A stretch of DNA of 64,000 nucleotides from Cinnamomum chago (lineage: Eukaryota; Streptophyta; Magnoliopsida; Laurales; Lauraceae). Below are positions 63,301-64,000 of this stretch, piece by piece (the stretch's first letter is position 1; each line of letters starts with the position of its first letter). Under the pieces are notes generated by a model. It saw nothing but the letters and a program-made list of their open reading frames with translations, was not told the DNA's origin and ran no database searches. The translations under genes and the position numbers were made by a program. The stretch covers positions 22,892,501-22,956,500 of the forward strand of contig CP142457.1 of the NCBI GenBank assembly GCA_038049695.1, written 5' to 3'.

Positions 63301-64000
63301 TGACTTTGTACACAGAGTCGCAACAAACAAGGTGTGGAGTCAACAATTTCCTAGTGCCGCAAAGATTCTGCTTTACTACATAAGTATCGTACGTCCCGCG
63401 CGAAGTTCGGGTTTTCTCCTTTACAACCAGAGAACTCCCCGAAAGTGTTTACCATACCCAAGGTTCGCCCGAAACCCGTTTTAAACCGAGAAGTAGCTCG
63501 AAATATCCTAAAATGTGCATCTCAACCCAGAATACCTTCAAATGGATTTCGAGGCGTGAGACAAGAGAAGGACACCCGAAACCCCTTCTAGAGTAAAACG
63601 TCATCCTGGAATTCTCTAGAGGGAGTCTTTGGACCAAGAGTCGCATTAAAACACAGTGTAGAGTCAACCTTATGCTCGAGCCGCATAGATTGTGTTTTCG
63701 TACTAAAGGACCGTACGACCCGCACGAAGTTCGGGTTTCCGCCTTTACAAACACTGAACTCCCCGAATGTGTCTTCCCTACCCAAGATTCGCCCGAAACC
63801 CGTTTTAAACCGAAAAGTAGCTCGAAATATCTTAAAGAGCGCATCTCAACCCAGAATCCCTTCAAATGGATTTGGAGCCGTAAGGAAAGATAGAGACACC
63901 CGAAACCCCATTTAGAGTAAAACGCAATCCCGGAGTATTCCAAACGGAGTCTTTGGACCAAGAGTCGCATGAAACACAGTGTTGAGTCAACAACTTTCTA
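60339..64000. repeat. HOR units 63-66, alternating L- and S, last unit cut by the window end
   Basis: The order is L-, S, L-, S. Unit 63 (60339-61309) has the GCGCTCTC deletion plus T at 60496, the same pair as units 45 and 49. Unit 65 (62282-63252) has the deletion together with C at 62599, the base otherwise seen only in units 57 and 59, and the L-type G at its 430-equivalent site, so it is a recombinant. Unit 66 starts at 63253 and runs off the window after 748 bp in monomer 3; the array continues to the right. Confidence 0.88.

Larger units (their letters stand above)
1..64000. repeat. Continuous satellite array of 972-bp trimeric higher-order repeats
   Basis: The whole window is head-to-tail copies of one 972-bp unit in a single orientation, with no insertion, inversion or unique sequence seen. 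Any landmark shows the period: the box CCGAAACCCC that opens each unit is at 81, 1053, 2025 and so on to 42849, always 972 bp apart. After that the steps are 972 or 971 bp because eight units have lost one base (total shift 8 bp by the last unit at 63253). Units differ by a handful of substitutions, so neighbours are roughly 99% identical by eye. This is a eukaryotic satellite, most likely centromeric or other constitutive heterochromatin; chromosome position and species cannot be read from it. Both array ends lie outside the window. I do not recognise the family by name. Confidence 0.97.

Noticed and set aside
1-64000. Ribosomal DNA spacer or another gene-bearing tandem repeat
   Set aside because: No rRNA gene or other unique coding block appears within the 972-bp period; the unit is filled by three related monomers.
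1-64000. CRISPR array
   Set aside because: There are no short repeats separated by unique spacers; all sequence between repeated boxes is itself repeated.
1-64000. Transposon or LTR element
   Set aside because: No terminal repeats bounded by target duplications, no transposase or reverse transcriptase frame and no interruption of the period were seen.
1-64000. Assembly artefact, one unit copied in silico
   Set aside because: Units carry distinct private variants, linked haplotypes and 1-bp deletions in a structured order, which simple duplication by an assembler would not create. Copy number could still be wrong and needs spanning reads.

Overview
The window is one uninterrupted tandem satellite array. 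No gene, RNA gene, transposon, origin or unique sequence is visible anywhere in the 64 kb. The basic unit is 972 bp and consists of three diverged monomers of about 324 bp (323, 324 and 325 bp), so it is a trimeric higher-order repeat (HOR). The window holds 80 bp of a preceding unit, 65 complete units and a final partial unit of 748 bp. Units are counted here from the box CCGAAACCCC, so unit 1 starts at base 81. Every open reading frame recurs with the repeat period, several frames are open over the same bases, and eight units carry 1-bp deletions that break the longest frame. I therefore annotate no coding sequence.

Long, near-identical, head-to-tail satellite DNA with HOR structure points to a eukaryotic chromosome, in a centromeric, pericentromeric, subtelomeric or heterochromatic-knob type of region. 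Nothing visible names the species. A plant is my first guess, but an animal such as an insect is not excluded. Base composition is moderate (about 47% GC in a hand-counted monomer 2) and CpG is not depleted.

Units differ from one another at only a few positions. Five linked sites (398, 430, 498, 579 and 791 in unit 1, repeating each unit) sort most units into four haplotypes: L (A,G,A,G,A), R (G,C,T,A,C), W (G,C,A,A,A) and S (G,C,T,A,A). Their order is not random. From 15.6 to about 30.2 kb they run mainly as R-W-S-L, a second-tier repeat of about 3.9 kb. From 39 to 48.7 kb they alternate as two-unit cassettes. From 53.5 to 58.4 kb a 1943-bp dimer is repeated with its own private markers. Units 1-44 (to 42.8 kb) keep an exact 972-bp register with no indel. 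All eight 1-bp deletions lie to the right of 43.4 kb, and several were copied together with neighbouring markers. The window thus records unequal exchange and gene conversion at scales from tens of bases to several kilobases.

The most notable observations are the nested HOR-of-HOR organisation, the change in indel behaviour near 43.4 kb, the chimeric look of monomer 2 and a 14-bp motif kept in all three monomer types. No gene set works together here; any function would be structural or chromatin-related and is not shown by sequence alone.
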